A DNA stretch of 64,000 nucleotides from positions 744,001-808,000 of the forward strand of contig NZ_AP023054.1 of the NCBI RefSeq assembly GCF_019703835.1. Direction: 5' to 3'. Source of the stretch: Thaumasiovibrio subtropicus (GTDB lineage Bacteria > Pseudomonadota > Gammaproteobacteria > Enterobacterales > Vibrionaceae). Position 1 is the stretch's first letter. Each line of letters starts with the position of its first letter. The notes beneath the pieces are model-generated. The model had not been told where the DNA came from and ran no database searches. It saw only the letters and a program-made list of their open reading frames with translations. This document shows, piece by piece, positions 11,493 through 21,604 of the stretch. Both the position numbers and the translations under genes were made by a program.

Positions 11493-13343
11493 ATGGCTTT
11501 GTTACAGATTGCTGAACCGGGGCAGAGCGCTGCGCCGCATCAGCACAAACTCGCTGTGGGTATCGACCTAGGTACCACCAATTCTCTTGTTGCTGCCGTT
11601 CGCAGCGGACAACCAACGACCCTGAATGATGAGCAAGGACGTGCAATTCTTCCTTCGGTTGTTCACTATGGCCAAGAGGCTGTGGATGTCGGTTATGATG
11701 CGCGTGACAACGCAGTACAAGACCCGGTTAATACGATCAGTTCTGCAAAGCGTTTGTTAGGTCGTGCATTGGAAGATATCCAGCAACGCTACCCATCGCT
11801 TCCCTATCAGTTCAGTGCTTCAGCATCGGGACTTCCTGTTCTCAATACGGCGCAAGGTGCCGTTAACCCTATTCAAGTGTCTTCTGAGATTCTAAAGACA
11901 CTCGCTTCACGAGCTCAAGCAAACCTTGGCGGCGAGCTAGATGGTGTGGTTATCACCGTGCCGGCCTATTTTGATGATGCACAGCGTGCAGGCACCAAAG
12001 ATGCGGCTGCGCTTGCTGGCCTAAATGTTCTTCGCTTGCTGAATGAACCGACAGCGGCGGCAATTGCCTACGGGCTAGACAGCGGCCAAGAAGGGGTAAT
12101 TGCGGTCTACGATTTGGGTGGTGGTACTTTTGATATCTCTATCCTGCGTTTATCGAAAGGTGTCTTTGAAGTCTTAGCGACTGGTGGTGACTCCGCGCTG
12201 GGTGGTGATGATTTTGATCACCTCATTGCCGATTGGATCAAGCAAGCATCGTCGACTCAACAGTCTGGGGCTGTGTTTGAGCGAGCTGTGCTCGATGCGG
12301 CAATCGCAGCTAAAATTGCATTGACTGATAATGAATCGGCTGAGATCAGCGTTGATGATATCGCATTAACGCTCACCCGCGAGCAGTTCAATGATCTTAT
12401 TCGCCCGTTAGTGAAAAAGAGCCTGCTGGCTTGCCGCCGAGCATTGAAAGATGCGGGTGTCAGCAAAGAGGATGTGCTTGATACTGTCATGGTTGGCGGG
12501 TCGACACGTGTTCCTCTGGTGCGTGAAATGTCTGCAGAGTTCTTTGGGAAAACCCCGCTAACCTCGATCGACCCAGATAAAGTCGTGGCAATTGGCGCAG
12601 CGGTTCAGGCTGACATATTGGTTGGTAACAAGCCTGACTCTGACATGCTGCTTCTCGATGTGATTCCGCTGTCTCTGGGCATCGAAACCATGGGTGGCAT
12701 GATTGAGAAGATCATTCCGCGAAATACGACAATCCCTGTCGCGAAAGCCCAAGAATTTACCACGTTTAAAGATGGACAAACGGCAATGATGGTCCACGTG
12801 GTGCAAGGTGAACGTGAAATGGTCAGTGATTGCCGTTCATTGGCTCGATTTACGCTAAAAGGTATTCCGCCAATGGCAGCAGGGGCTGCACACATTCGTG
12901 TGACTTATCAGGTGGATGCAGATGGCTTGTTGTCTGTCACGGCAATGGAAAAAAGCACCAAGGTGCAATCGTCAATTGAAGTCAAACCATCGTATGGCTT
13001 AAGCGACAATGAAATTGCCACCATGATTAAAGACTCAATGGCATTTGCCCAAGAAGATAAAGATGCGCGTGCACTCGCTGAACAACAAGTTGAAGCGGAT
13101 CGCGTATTGGAAGGCCTGATTGTTGCTTTGCAGCAAGATGGCGACACTTTGCTATCCAAAGAAGAGCGCGAGTTACTTGAAGCGTCAATGATGGCACTAG
13201 TGAATGCAAGAAATGGAAACGATGTACGCGCAATTGAAGCAGCTATCAAAGCTACTGATCAAGCTAGTCAAGAGTTTGCGTCGCGCCGTATGGACAACTC
13301 GATTCGTCAGGCATTGGCGGGTCATTCGATAGACGAGGTTTAA
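11493..13343 (+). CDS. hscA: Fe-S biogenesis chaperone HscA (Hsp70 family)
   Basis: HscA is the specialised Hsp70 that acts on IscU to help release its cluster. The 616-residue product has the ATPase domain motifs [38 protein letters not shown] and [12 protein letters not shown], then a substrate-binding domain. It lacks the long acidic DnaK-type tail, as expected for HscA. It ends one base before fdx, so the two are translationally close. Confidence 0.98.
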   Translation: MALLQIAEPGQSAAPHQHKLAVGIDLGTTNSLVAAVRSGQPTTLNDEQGRAILPSVVHYGQEAVDVGYDARDNAVQDPVNTISSAKRLLGRALEDIQQRYPSLPYQFSASASGLPVLNTAQGAVNPIQVSSEILKTLASRAQANLGGELDGVVITVPAYFDDAQRAGTKDAAALAGLNVLRLLNEPTAAAIAYGLDSGQEGVIAVYDLGGGTFDISILRLSKGVFEVLATGGDSALGGDDFDHLIADWIKQASSTQQSGAVFERAVLDAAIAAKIALTDNESAEISVDDIALTLTREQFNDLIRPLVKKSLLACRRALKDAGVSKEDVLDTVMVGGSTRVPLVREMSAEFFGKTPLTSIDPDKVVAIGAAVQADILVGNKPDSDMLLLDVIPLSLGIETMGGMIEKIIPRNTTIPVAKAQEFTTFKDGQTAMMVHVVQGEREMVSDCRSLARFTLKGIPPMAAGAAHIRVTYQVDADGLLSVTAMEKSTKVQSSIEVKPSYGLSDNEIATMIKDSMAFAQEDKDARALAEQQVEADRVLEGLIVALQQDGDTLLSKEERELLEASMMALVNARNGNDVRAIEAAIKATDQASQEFASRRMDNSIRQALAGHSIDEV

Positions 13344-13344
13344 A

Positions 13345-13683
13345 ATGCCAAAAATAGTCGTACTTCCTCATGAAGATCTCTGTCCTGAAGGGGCGGTTTT
13401 AGAAGCCAATGAAGGCGATATGGTTCTCGATGTCGCGCTGCGTGCTGGCATTTCGATTGAGCATGCGTGTGAAAAGTCATGTGCGTGTACTACTTGCCAC
13501 TGTATTGTGCGCGAAGGATTTGATTCGCTAGAAGAGAGTGATGAGCTGGAAGATGACATGCTTGATAAAGCATGGGGCTTAGAGCCAGAGTCACGCTTGA
13601 GTTGCCAGATTCATGTTGCTGATGAAGACTTAGTGATTGAGATCCCGAAATACACGCTCAATCATGCGGCGGAAAATCACTAA
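13345..13683 (+). CDS. fdx: [2Fe-2S] ferredoxin Fdx
   Basis: Fdx supplies electrons during cluster assembly on IscU. The 112-residue product is an adrenodoxin-type ferredoxin with ligand cysteines in CEKSCACTTCHC and the fourth in LSCQIHV. It starts one base after the hscA stop. The acidic stretch EESDELEDDMLDKAWGLEPESRLSC is typical of the family. Confidence 0.98.
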   Translation: MPKIVVLPHEDLCPEGAVLEANEGDMVLDVALRAGISIEHACEKSCACTTCHCIVREGFDSLEESDELEDDMLDKAWGLEPESRLSCQIHVADEDLVIEIPKYTLNHAAENH

Positions 13684-13718
13684 TCAGCCAGACATCTGAC
13701 TGCTAGAGGGAGGAAGCA

Positions 13719-13919
13719 ATGGGACTAAAATGGGTTGATTCTCGCGAAATTGCGATTGAATTGATGGATGCCTATCCAGACGTAGACCCTAAGACAGTGC
13801 GTTTTACTGACCTTAAGGATTGGATATTGGCGCTTGAAGCGTTTGATGACGATCCTAAACATTGTGGTGAGAAAGTGCTCGAAGCTGTGATCTTAATGTG
13901 GATGGATGAGTGGGATTAA
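13719..13919 (+). CDS. iscX: Fe-S assembly protein IscX
   Basis: IscX is a small acidic protein that binds IscS and iron and modulates cluster assembly. The 66-residue product begins [20 protein letters not shown] and carries the family signature [10 protein letters not shown] and a tryptophan- and acid-rich end. AGAGGGAGG is an unusually strong ribosome site. It is the last isc gene. Confidence 0.97.
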   Translation: MGLKWVDSREIAIELMDAYPDVDPKTVRFTDLKDWILALEAFDDDPKHCGEKVLEAVILMWMDEWD

Positions 13920-14062
13920 TTCTTACTTTCATAAAGAGAGACTATGCTTCAAATGGTAGTTCTGGGTTGATCAACTCCCGAAACTTATCCAAAAGATAGT
14001 GCAAATCGCTACTCTGTACGGTAGTTTATAGAAAAAGAAACGAAGTTGTTACGTTTCAGTTT

Positions 14063-14099
14063 AAGCGGATCAAAGACGTCAGGTTTTTGGTCCGCTTTT
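14063..14099 (+). terminator. Possible isc operon terminator
   Basis: AAGCGGA at 14063-14069 pairs with TCCGCTT at 14091-14097, extended inside by one wobble and one GC pair, and the right arm runs into TTTTA. The 17-base loop is longer than usual. Confidence 0.55.
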
Positions 14100-14102
14100 A
14101 TG

Positions 14103-14233
14103 TATACCCAATAGGCGCCGACGCTTGTTGCCCTAATAGTCGCGAAGAGGCAGAAACAACATACCGCAGCGACGCACGTTGAGTGGCGAAGGGAGATTCG
14201 CTGAAAAGCGCAGTCTGGTGTACTTTGGGTATA
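14103..14233. repeat. 131-base segment bounded by a 9-base inverted repeat
   Basis: TATACCCAA at 14103-14111 is exactly reversed as TTGGGTATA at 14225-14233. The interior contains a further small dyad (GCGAA / TTCGC near 14193-14209) and no frame of note. The layout resembles a short non-coding mobile repeat (MITE-like), though no target duplication is obvious and no second copy is in this window. Confidence 0.45.
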
Positions 14234-14262
14234 TCAAACTCTTACAATTCAAGGAGTCGAAC

Positions 14263-15552
14263 ATGTCTGTAGAGATGTCTGTTTTTCTGACTAATGACGC
14301 TGCTGCCCCACAGTGGGGCGCCAAAGCGCTGTTATCTTTCACCGAATCTGGTGCACAAATTCACCTCACCAAACAGTCGCCATTGGCTGCGATCCAGCGT
14401 GCGGCGCGCAAGCTCGATAACCAAGGCATTAAGACAGTCACACTGGCGGGTGATAACTGGGATCTAGAGGCGGCTTGGGCCTTTGTTCAAGGTTATCGCA
14501 ATGCGAAGAAGAGCAATACGCTGACGCTTCCTCAGTTCGAAGATGCTGATCAAAAAGAGCTTGATAGCCGAATTCAAATTACCGACTGGGTAAGGGATAT
14601 TATCAACCAACCTGGTGATGAAGTCGCACCGAGACAATTAGCATCGCGTGCTGCAGAGTTGATTAAATCTTTGGCACCAGAGCAGGTGAAATACAAGATC
14701 ATTAAGGGTGTCGATCTTTTAGATGAAGGTTGGAGTGGCATCTACACCGTAGGTCGTGGTTCAAAGCGTTCGCCATCGATGTTGCGTCTTGATTTCAACC
14801 CGACAGGGGATGAAGACGCCCCAGTACACACGGTATTGGTCGGTAAAGGCATTACCTTTGATACGGGCGGCTACAGCTTAAAACCTTCAGCAGGCATGAT
14901 GGCAATGAAAGCCGACATGGGCGGTGCCGCATTGGCAACAGGTGCGCTAGCATTTGCTATTTCTCGTGGTCTCAACAAACGCGTTAAGTTGGTGTTGTGT
15001 TGTGCTGAGAACATGATCTCAAGTAGTGCTTATAAGCTTGGCGACATCATCAAGTATAAGAACGACAAAACGGTTGAAGTGCAGAACACAGATGCTGAAG
15101 GTCGTTTGGTTATGGCTGACGGCCTTATTTACGCGAACACCCAAAATCCGCAACGTGTGATTGATGTCGCTACGCTGACGGGCGCAGCAAAAATGGCGCT
15201 GGGTAATGACTACCATGCCATCATGAGCTTTGATGAAAGTTTTACCGCTGATGCATTAGCTTCTGCCAAAGAAGAGAATGAAGGTATGTGGCCACTGCCA
15301 TTAGAAGAGTTCCACCGTGACATGCTGCCTTCTCAGTATGCGGATCTTTCTAACATTGCGAGTGGTGATTTTGCGCCAGGTGCCACAACCGCGGCTGCGT
15401 TCCTCTCTCATTTTGTCGACGAGTATCAAACCGGTTGGCTGCACGTTGATGCGAGCGGTACCTTCCGTAAATCACCGACAGACAAATGGGCTGCTGGTGC
15501 GACAGGAATGGGTGTACGCACACTCGGCAACCTGATCCTCAAAGGAGAATAA
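14263..15552 (+). CDS. pepB: Peptidase B, M17 leucyl aminopeptidase (copy 1)
   Basis: PepB removes N-terminal residues from peptides and uses two divalent metals. I start at the ATG at 14263, which has AAGGAG in front, giving 429 residues; the frame is open back to 14179 without support. Metal and catalytic residues are all present: Lys and Asp in [12 protein letters not shown], Asp in KADMGGAA, and Asp, Glu and Arg in NTDAEGRL. The signature is complete, so it should be active. A second pepB follows at once, separated by only three bases, so the two are likely cotranscribed. Confidence 0.96.
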   Translation: MSVEMSVFLTNDAAAPQWGAKALLSFTESGAQIHLTKQSPLAAIQRAARKLDNQGIKTVTLAGDNWDLEAAWAFVQGYRNAKKSNTLTLPQFEDADQKELDSRIQITDWVRDIINQPGDEVAPRQLASRAAELIKSLAPEQVKYKIIKGVDLLDEGWSGIYTVGRGSKRSPSMLRLDFNPTGDEDAPVHTVLVGKGITFDTGGYSLKPSAGMMAMKADMGGAALATGALAFAISRGLNKRVKLVLCCAENMISSSAYKLGDIIKYKNDKTVEVQNTDAEGRLVMADGLIYANTQNPQRVIDVATLTGAAKMALGNDYHAIMSFDESFTADALASAKEENEGMWPLPLEEFHRDMLPSQYADLSNIASGDFAPGATTAAAFLSHFVDEYQTGWLHVDASGTFRKSPTDKWAAGATGMGVRTLGNLILKGE

Positions 15553-15555
15553 GTG

Positions 15556-16836
15556 ATGCTGAATGTAGTACTTAAGCAAGGCAAAAATGAAGGCGTTTGG
15601 GGCGACAATGCACTGATTGGCTATGGCGAATCAGAAGCGACTATTTTCTTTGAAGGTGATTACCCTTCACGACGCATTCAGCAAGCGGGCCGCCAATTGC
15701 AATCACAAGGGGTGAGTGCGGTTGCGCTTGAAGGTGAAGGTTGGAGCTATGAGCGTCAGTGGGCGTTTTACTGCGGCTACGCGCCAACACGTGGTGATGT
15801 CACTCTGAAATGGGCGAGTACGGATGAAGATGAGCTCGAATTGCTCAACGCACGTCGCCATGCCCATGATTGGGCGCGTCGCATGATCAATGCAACGCCA
15901 GAAGAGATGTACCCAGAATCACTCGCTCAAGAAGCGGTTGATTTCTTAACGGGGCTGGCTGGCGACAACATCAGTGTCGATGTGATCAAAGGTGAAGCAC
16001 TGGCAGAGCAAGGCTGGGTAGGCGTATGGAACGTTGGCCGTGCCAGTGTTCGTCCACCAGTGATGCTGACCATTGACTACAATCCAAGTGGCGATGCTGA
16101 TGCGCCTGTTGCAGCGTGTTTAGTCGGTAAAGGTATCACGTTTGACTCGGGCGGTTACTCGATCAAAACATCCGCTGGCATGGTGGCAATGAAGTGTGAC
16201 ATGGGGGGCGCCGCAACCGTGACTGCCGCTTTGGGTTACGCGATTGCGCAAGGGCTAAATAAACGCGTTAAACTGATTCTATGCTGTGCAGAGAACCTGA
16301 TTGCGGGTAATGCTTATAAGCTAGGTGACGTACTGACATATAAAAATGGTGTGTCAGTTGAGATATTAAACACCGATGCGGAAGGTCGTTTAGTCTTAGC
16401 AGATGGTTTGCTTGCCGCTTCTGAAACGAATGCCCCTTTAATTATCGACGCAGCAACATTGACGGGAGCTGCAATGATGGCCGTCGGTGAAGACTACAAT
16501 GCGCTGTTTAGTTTAGATGCAGAGCTGCTAATGCGCAGTCAACAGTTGTCGAATCTTGTCAATGAGCCAGCATGGCCATTACCGCTAGAGAAATGGCACC
16601 AACAGCAGTGTCCATCTCCTTATGCTGATACGGCCAATAGCCGTCCTGTCAAAGGGGGCGGTATGGGCGGTGCGTCAAATGCAGCTGGCTTCTTATCTCG
16701 ATTTGTGAGAGAGGATGGAAAAGGTTGGTTACATGTTGATTTAGCGGGCTGTTTCAGAGACAGTGGTGGAGCTCGCTGGGCAGCCGGTGCCACCGGGTTG
16801 GGGATAGCCCATATTGCTGCGCTGCTTATCGCTTAA
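15556..16836 (+). CDS. pepB: Peptidase B, M17 leucyl aminopeptidase (copy 2)
   Basis: This is a second full-length PepB-like aminopeptidase of 426 residues, directly after copy 1. The AAAGGAG that serves it lies inside the last codons of copy 1, 8 bases before the ATG at 15556 (a GTG at 15553 is the alternative). It keeps every catalytic signature: [20 protein letters not shown] and NTDAEGRL. The N-terminal third differs a good deal from copy 1 while the catalytic half stays close, which suggests an old duplication rather than a recent one. What differs in substrate is not visible. Confidence 0.94.
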   Translation: MLNVVLKQGKNEGVWGDNALIGYGESEATIFFEGDYPSRRIQQAGRQLQSQGVSAVALEGEGWSYERQWAFYCGYAPTRGDVTLKWASTDEDELELLNARRHAHDWARRMINATPEEMYPESLAQEAVDFLTGLAGDNISVDVIKGEALAEQGWVGVWNVGRASVRPPVMLTIDYNPSGDADAPVAACLVGKGITFDSGGYSIKTSAGMVAMKCDMGGAATVTAALGYAIAQGLNKRVKLILCCAENLIAGNAYKLGDVLTYKNGVSVEILNTDAEGRLVLADGLLAASETNAPLIIDAATLTGAAMMAVGEDYNALFSLDAELLMRSQQLSNLVNEPAWPLPLEKWHQQQCPSPYADTANSRPVKGGGMGGASNAAGFLSRFVREDGKGWLHVDLAGCFRDSGGARWAAGATGLGIAHIAALLIA

Positions 16837-16895
16837 GCTGAACAGTCTGGATCTGCCAGCAATGGCAGATCCCACATTCAAAAGGAAAGATAATA

Positions 16896-17324
16896 ATGAC
16901 AATTGAGCGCACGTTTTCAATCGTGAAGCCAGACGCCGTAGAGCGTGACTTAATCGGGGAAATTTACCACCGAATCGAACAATCTGGGCTGCGTATTATC
17001 GCGGCTAAAATGCTTCACCTTACAACACAACAAGCACAAGGCTTCTACGCAGAGCATCAAGGTAAGCCCTTTTTCGATGATCTTGTCGCGTATATGACAT
17101 CTGGTCCTGTGATGGTTCAGGTGCTCGAAGGTGAAAATGCGGTGGCCAACTACCGTGAGTTGATGGGGAGCACAAACCCGGAAAATGCCGCAATGGGGAC
17201 ACTGCGTCACGATTACGCTAAGTCGATGCGTCATAACTCGGTGCATGGTGCCGATAGCGCGGAATCTGCCGCGCGCGAAATCGCTTACTTCTTCGCAGAC
17301 AGTGAAATTTGTCCACGTGCTTAA
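16896..17324 (+). CDS. ndk: Nucleoside diphosphate kinase
   Basis: Ndk moves the terminal phosphate from ATP to other nucleoside diphosphates through a phosphohistidine. The 142-residue product has the usual N-terminus [10 protein letters not shown] and the active His117 in NSVHGADS. It lies 59 bases after the pepB pair, with an AAAGGAAAG ribosome site. Confidence 0.98.
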   Translation: MTIERTFSIVKPDAVERDLIGEIYHRIEQSGLRIIAAKMLHLTTQQAQGFYAEHQGKPFFDDLVAYMTSGPVMVQVLEGENAVANYRELMGSTNPENAAMGTLRHDYAKSMRHNSVHGADSAESAAREIAYFFADSEICPRA

Positions 17325-17338
17325 TCCGTAGATTTTTT

Positions 17339-17370
17339 TGTCAGAGGCAATGTCTTTCATGTCTCTGACA
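17339..17370 (+). terminator. Weak terminator-like stem after ndk
   Basis: TGTCAGAG and CTCTGACA form an 8-bp stem around a 16-base loop 15 bases after ndk. The right arm is followed by TTTCCCTCC, a poor U-tract, so termination here is uncertain. Confidence 0.45.
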
Positions 17371-17558
17371 TTTCCCTCCTAATAGACACTCTTTCTGTAT
17401 TAACCCTGCGAAACCGCGGTGGAAAGTCATGCGCAAAGGCTGTACAATTTCGCGCCTTGAATTTCCATGTCTCCTACACTAAAACAAGCGCAGACTATTG
17501 AGTAAGAGATGGATAGATTCAGCGCAAGCATGTTCAATTTAAATGAGGCAACACCGCA

Positions 17559-18683
17559 ATGTCAGCAGTCAAAGTGAATTTGATGGATTTTAACCGTCAG
17601 GGACTTCGCCAGTATTTTGTCGAAGAGCTGGGGGAGAAGGCTTTTCGTGCCGATCAGGTCATGAAATGGATCTATCACTTCGGTTGTGATGACTTCGATG
17701 AGATGAACAACATCAATAAGAAGTTACGAGAGAAGCTTAAGCGCGTTGCTGAAATTAAAGCGCCGACAGTGGCTGATGCGCAGTACTCGACAGATGGCAC
17801 AATCAAGTTTGCTATGCGAGTGGGCGACCAAGATGTCGAAACGGTCTACATTCCTGAAGATGATCGCGCAACATTATGTGTCTCTTCTCAAGTGGGCTGT
17901 GCGCTGGATTGCAAATTCTGCTCAACAGGTCGTCAAGGCTTTAACCGTAACCTGTCGGTTTCAGAGATTATCGGCCAGGTTTGGCGTGCGGCAAAAGAGA
18001 TTGGTCTAGAGAAAGAGACTGGCCGTCGACCTATCACTAACGTTGTGATGATGGGGATGGGTGAGCCGTTATTGAACATGAAAAACCTCATTCCAGCACT
18101 GGAACTGATGCTCGATGATCTCGGTTACGGCTTATCAAAGCGTCGCGTGACAGTTTCGACGTCCGGTGTGGTTTCAGGGCTCAATCAGATGATTGGTAAA
18201 ATTGATGTGGCGTTGGCGATTTCGCTTCATGCACCTACCGATGATCTGCGCAGCAGTTTTATGCCGATCAACGATAAGTATGACATCGATACCTTCTTAG
18301 ATGCGGTGCGACGTTATATTGATCAGTCTAATGCGAACCGTGGCCGTGTGACGGTTGAGTACATTTTGCTCGATCACGTCAATGATGACATGCAACATGC
18401 TAGACAGCTCGCAGAGACGCTAAAAGATACCCCAGCAAAAGTAAATTTAATTCCTTTTAACCCGTATCCTGGTTCACCATATGGTAAGCCAAGTAATTCT
18501 CGCATCGATCGTTTCATGAAAACGCTGATGGAGTATGATTTCACTGTCACTGTGCGTAAGACACGTGGCGATGATATTGATGCGGCTTGTGGTCAACTTG
18601 TAGGTGATGTGATCGACCGTACCAAACGAACTGAACGAGAGCGTGCTGCAAAAGGGGAACCAATTGCAATTAAAGCAGTCTAG
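17559..18683 (+). CDS. rlmN: 23S rRNA/tRNA adenine-C2 methyltransferase RlmN
   Basis: RlmN is a radical-SAM enzyme that methylates C2 of A2503 in 23S rRNA and A37 in some tRNAs. The 374-residue product has the [4Fe-4S] motif CALDCKFC (Cys114, Cys118, Cys121), the [11 protein letters not shown] motif and the mechanistic cysteine Cys344 in [10 protein letters not shown]. It starts the run rlmN-pilF-rodZ-ispG-hisS-yfgM-bamB-der, the conserved order in gammaproteobacteria. Its cluster depends on the isc system encoded upstream. Confidence 0.98.
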   Translation: MSAVKVNLMDFNRQGLRQYFVEELGEKAFRADQVMKWIYHFGCDDFDEMNNINKKLREKLKRVAEIKAPTVADAQYSTDGTIKFAMRVGDQDVETVYIPEDDRATLCVSSQVGCALDCKFCSTGRQGFNRNLSVSEIIGQVWRAAKEIGLEKETGRRPITNVVMMGMGEPLLNMKNLIPALELMLDDLGYGLSKRRVTVSTSGVVSGLNQMIGKIDVALAISLHAPTDDLRSSFMPINDKYDIDTFLDAVRRYIDQSNANRGRVTVEYILLDHVNDDMQHARQLAETLKDTPAKVNLIPFNPYPGSPYGKPSNSRIDRFMKTLMEYDFTVTVRKTRGDDIDAACGQLVGDVIDRTKRTERERAAKGEPIAIKAV

Positions 18684-18741
18684 TGAGAGGGTAAGGGACG
18701 GTTTTTGACAATAAAACAAAGAATAAGGATGTTTAATAGTC

Positions 18742-19497
18742 ATGTTGCGCTTGTCGTCTGTAATTTTTGCCGCCCTTTTGTTGGTCGGTTGTGTCTCCGT
18801 AGAAGAGTCAGTTGGAAATCAACGCTATAATCCTGTAGAAGCGGCGGATAAGCGTATTGCGCTTGGGGTTCAATATTTATCTCAACGTGATATGCCCCGA
18901 GCAAGGGATAATTTTCAACAAGCGCTGACATTAGCCCCAGACTATTATCGTAGTCTGCTCTCGATGGCTTACTACTATCAGCAGGTGAATGAGCCCGAGC
19001 AAGCAGAAAGCTACTATAAAATGGCACTGCGTAAAAACCCGCGTAACGGTGATGTGCTTAACAACTACGGTGTCTTCTTGTGCCGTGAGAAAAAGTACGA
19101 AGAAGCGATCCGTATGTTTGAAAGGGCAGTCGAGCAGCCGGATTACAACCAGGTTGCTTCGAGCTTTGAAAACGCAGGTTTATGTGCCATTGGACAAAAC
19201 GACACTGAAGCGGCAAAGGCTTTCTTAACGCGCGCCTTATCGCACGACCAGAATCGACCTATGTCGGTGTTACAGTTGTCGCGTTTACAGATAGATGCAG
19301 GCGAATTTGCTCAAGCTAGAGCAAATTTGATGAAATTTAATAAGCAGTATGGATACAAACCTGATAGCCTGTTTCTTCTTATACAATTGGAAGAGAAAGC
19401 GGGCAGAACACAAGAGCGTGATCGCTACGTGAAACTGTTAGCCAGTCAGTATCCAGAATCCACGCAATATCAACAATATTTAGCAAATGACTACTGA
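18742..19497 (+). CDS. pilF: Type IV pilus assembly lipoprotein PilF/PilW
   Basis: PilF is an outer-membrane pilotin that helps the PilQ secretin reach the outer membrane and form rings. The 251-residue product has a lipoprotein signal ending in LLVGC, with Cys17 as the lipid site, and is otherwise a chain of TPR repeats (for example ALGVQYLSQRDMPRARDNFQQAL, then NPRNGDVLNNYGVFLC). It overlaps rodZ by 11 bases, which indicates translational coupling. Confidence 0.95.
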   Translation: MLRLSSVIFAALLLVGCVSVEESVGNQRYNPVEAADKRIALGVQYLSQRDMPRARDNFQQALTLAPDYYRSLLSMAYYYQQVNEPEQAESYYKMALRKNPRNGDVLNNYGVFLCREKKYEEAIRMFERAVEQPDYNQVASSFENAGLCAIGQNDTEAAKAFLTRALSHDQNRPMSVLQLSRLQIDAGEFAQARANLMKFNKQYGYKPDSLFLLIQLEEKAGRTQERDRYVKLLASQYPESTQYQQYLANDY

Positions 19498-20425
19498 CCA
19501 CAACGAAGAACAAGAACTAAAGATCGATACGACAGGACCGGGTGATATCCTCCGGGAGGCGCGTGAGCGTCTCGGTATGTCGCAAGAAGATGTGGCAAAC
19601 CGCCTCCGTCTGCGCACGACTGTGATTGCAGATATCGAAAACAATATTTTTGACACTAAACAAGCCACGTTTACTCGTGGCTATATTCGTTCGTTTGCCA
19701 AGTGTGTGAACTTGGACGAAGACCAAGTGCTCTCTTATCTAAATGGCGTTGACAACCTCGAAAGCGCTGATCAGAAGATGCACAGCTTTTCTCGACGCAC
19801 TAAACGCGAAGCTCATGATAACCGCGTGATGCGACTAACTTGGGTGATCGCGGCTGGTGTACTCGGTGTCACGGCCATTTGGTGGTGGCAAAGCGTACAG
19901 CTTGATGGCGACAATATCGACATCGTAACAAACTCCCCCGCCACCGAGATCGTAACCAGTACAGATGATCTACCTGATGCGCCACTAGATAATAGTTTGC
20001 CTGAGTTGGTTGTGCCTGTTGAAGAGGTAGAGCCTGTTAGCGCAACACCTGTTGAGCCAGTTGCTGAGCAGGAGCAAGTCCAGCCCGTAGAACAAGAGGC
20101 GGTAGCCGATGTCGATTCGCCCGCTGTTGTTGACGCGCCTGAGGTCTCTCCTGTAGCAGATGAGCCAGCACCGCAAAGTGACGCTGCTGAAATGTTGTCG
20201 ATCAGCTTTAAAGGCGACTGCTGGGTTGATATCCGTGACGCAACGGGGAAACGTTTGGTCACCGGTATCAAGAAGCAAGGCGAGAGTATCCAGCTAGAAG
20301 GGCAAGAGCCATTTAAACTGGTACTGGGTGCACCGGATGTGGTAGAACTGCGTTATCAAGGCGAAGTCGTCGATATGAGTCAATTTGGGGCAGGTAAAGT
20401 CGCGCGCTTTAACCTTCCTCTTTAA
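19487..20425 (+). CDS. rodZ: Cytoskeletal protein RodZ
   Basis: RodZ links MreB filaments to the wall-building Rod complex. The 312-residue product has an N-terminal helix-turn-helix domain (about 17-85: ILREARERLGMSQEDVA), a positively charged juxtamembrane region, one span at about 115-133 (TWVIAAGVLGVTAIWWW), a long Pro/Val/Glu-rich periplasmic linker, and a C-terminal beta domain (DUF4115) from about residue 240. It overlaps pilF and is followed 9 bases later by ispG. Confidence 0.96.
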   Translation: MTTDHNEEQELKIDTTGPGDILREARERLGMSQEDVANRLRLRTTVIADIENNIFDTKQATFTRGYIRSFAKCVNLDEDQVLSYLNGVDNLESADQKMHSFSRRTKREAHDNRVMRLTWVIAAGVLGVTAIWWWQSVQLDGDNIDIVTNSPATEIVTSTDDLPDAPLDNSLPELVVPVEEVEPVSATPVEPVAEQEQVQPVEQEAVADVDSPAVVDAPEVSPVADEPAPQSDAAEMLSISFKGDCWVDIRDATGKRLVTGIKKQGESIQLEGQEPFKLVLGAPDVVELRYQGEVVDMSQFGAGKVARFNLPL

Positions 20426-20434
20426 GAGTTTCCC

Positions 20435-21556
20435 ATGCATACAGAATCACCTATTGTGCGTCGTAAATCGACGCGCATTTACGTTGGCGACGTGCCAGTT
20501 GGCGATGGTGCGCCAATTGCTGTCCAATCCATGACAAACACGCGAACTACCGATGTAGCCGCGACCGTTGCTCAAATTCAAGCACTGGAGAAAGTGGGCG
20601 CCGACATTGTGCGTGTGTCAGTGCCAACCATGGATGCAGCCGAAGCGTTCAAGCAGATCAAGCAGCAAGTGAATGTGCCACTGGTGGCCGATATTCATTT
20701 TGACTACCGCATAGCACTTAAAGTTGCAGAGTATGGCGTCGACTGTTTGCGTATTAACCCCGGTAACATCGGTAAAGAAGAGCGTATCCGTAGTGTTGTT
20801 GATTGCGCTCGTCACAACAATATTCCGATTCGAATTGGTGTGAACGGCGGCTCGCTAGAGAAAGATCTTCAAGTTAAGTACGGTGAACCCACCCCAGCTG
20901 CGCTGGTGGAATCGGCGATGCGCCACGTGGATATTCTCGATCGCCTTAACTTTGACCAGTTTAAAGTGAGCGTAAAAGCATCGGATGTTTTTCTTGCCGT
21001 GGAATCTTATCGCCAGCTTGCCAAGAAAATCGATCAACCGCTACACCTTGGTATTACCGAAGCGGGCGGTGCGCGAGCAGGCTCCGTAAAATCCGCGGTT
21101 GGCCTTGGCATGTTATTGGCCGAAGGCATTGGCGACACGTTACGTGTCTCGCTTGCGGCTGATCCTGTCGAAGAGATCAAAGTAGGTTTTGATATCCTCA
21201 AATCACTGCGTATTCGTTCTCGTGGTGTTAACTTCATTGCGTGTCCAACCTGTTCGCGTCAAGAATTTGATGTGATTGGCACTGTTAACGCATTAGAAGA
21301 ACGCTTAGAAGACGTTGTGATTCCAATGGATGTTTCCATTATTGGTTGTGTGGTCAATGGTCCAGGAGAAGCGGAAGTGTCTCATCTGGGTGTTGCTGGC
21401 GGCAATAAGAAGAGCGCTTATTATGATGACGGAAAACGTCAAAAAGAGCGCTTTGATAACGAAGCGCTGATTGATCAACTAGAGACGAAGATTCGTGCTA
21501 AGGCATCCATGCTAGACGAGTCAAACCGCATCAATATCGATATTAAACAAGATTAA
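20435..21556 (+). CDS. ispG: 4-hydroxy-3-methylbut-2-enyl diphosphate synthase IspG
   Basis: IspG carries out the next-to-last step of the MEP isoprenoid pathway using a [4Fe-4S] cluster. The 373-residue product has the N-terminal [12 protein letters not shown] barrel motif and cluster ligands in [10 protein letters not shown] and [10 protein letters not shown]. Dxs, the first enzyme of the pathway, and IspA, a downstream prenyltransferase, are encoded at 57-60 kb. Confidence 0.98.
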   Translation: MHTESPIVRRKSTRIYVGDVPVGDGAPIAVQSMTNTRTTDVAATVAQIQALEKVGADIVRVSVPTMDAAEAFKQIKQQVNVPLVADIHFDYRIALKVAEYGVDCLRINPGNIGKEERIRSVVDCARHNNIPIRIGVNGGSLEKDLQVKYGEPTPAALVESAMRHVDILDRLNFDQFKVSVKASDVFLAVESYRQLAKKIDQPLHLGITEAGGARAGSVKSAVGLGMLLAEGIGDTLRVSLAADPVEEIKVGFDILKSLRIRSRGVNFIACPTCSRQEFDVIGTVNALEERLEDVVIPMDVSIIGCVVNGPGEAEVSHLGVAGGNKKSAYYDDGKRQKERFDNEALIDQLETKIRAKASMLDESNRINIDIKQD

Positions 21557-21604
21557 TTTTAAGGCTGTGATTGATAACAGCCTATTAGCTGAACGAGTGA
21601 AAAA

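Larger units (their letters stand above)
13920..14262 (+). other. Gap between iscX and pepB: terminator-like stem and repeat element
   Basis: No ordinary gene is visible. From left to right it holds a 9-codon open frame (13944-13970, MLQMVVLG) behind an AGAGAG ribosome-like site, a stem with a long loop (14063-14098) that could end isc transcription, and the 131-base inverted-repeat element at 14103-14233, then the AAGGAG of pepB. Confidence 0.6.

Noticed and set aside
19813..20271. 152-codon Ser/Thr/Gly-rich frame antisense to rodZ
   Set aside because: It mirrors the Pro/Val/Glu linker of RodZ and has no independent support.
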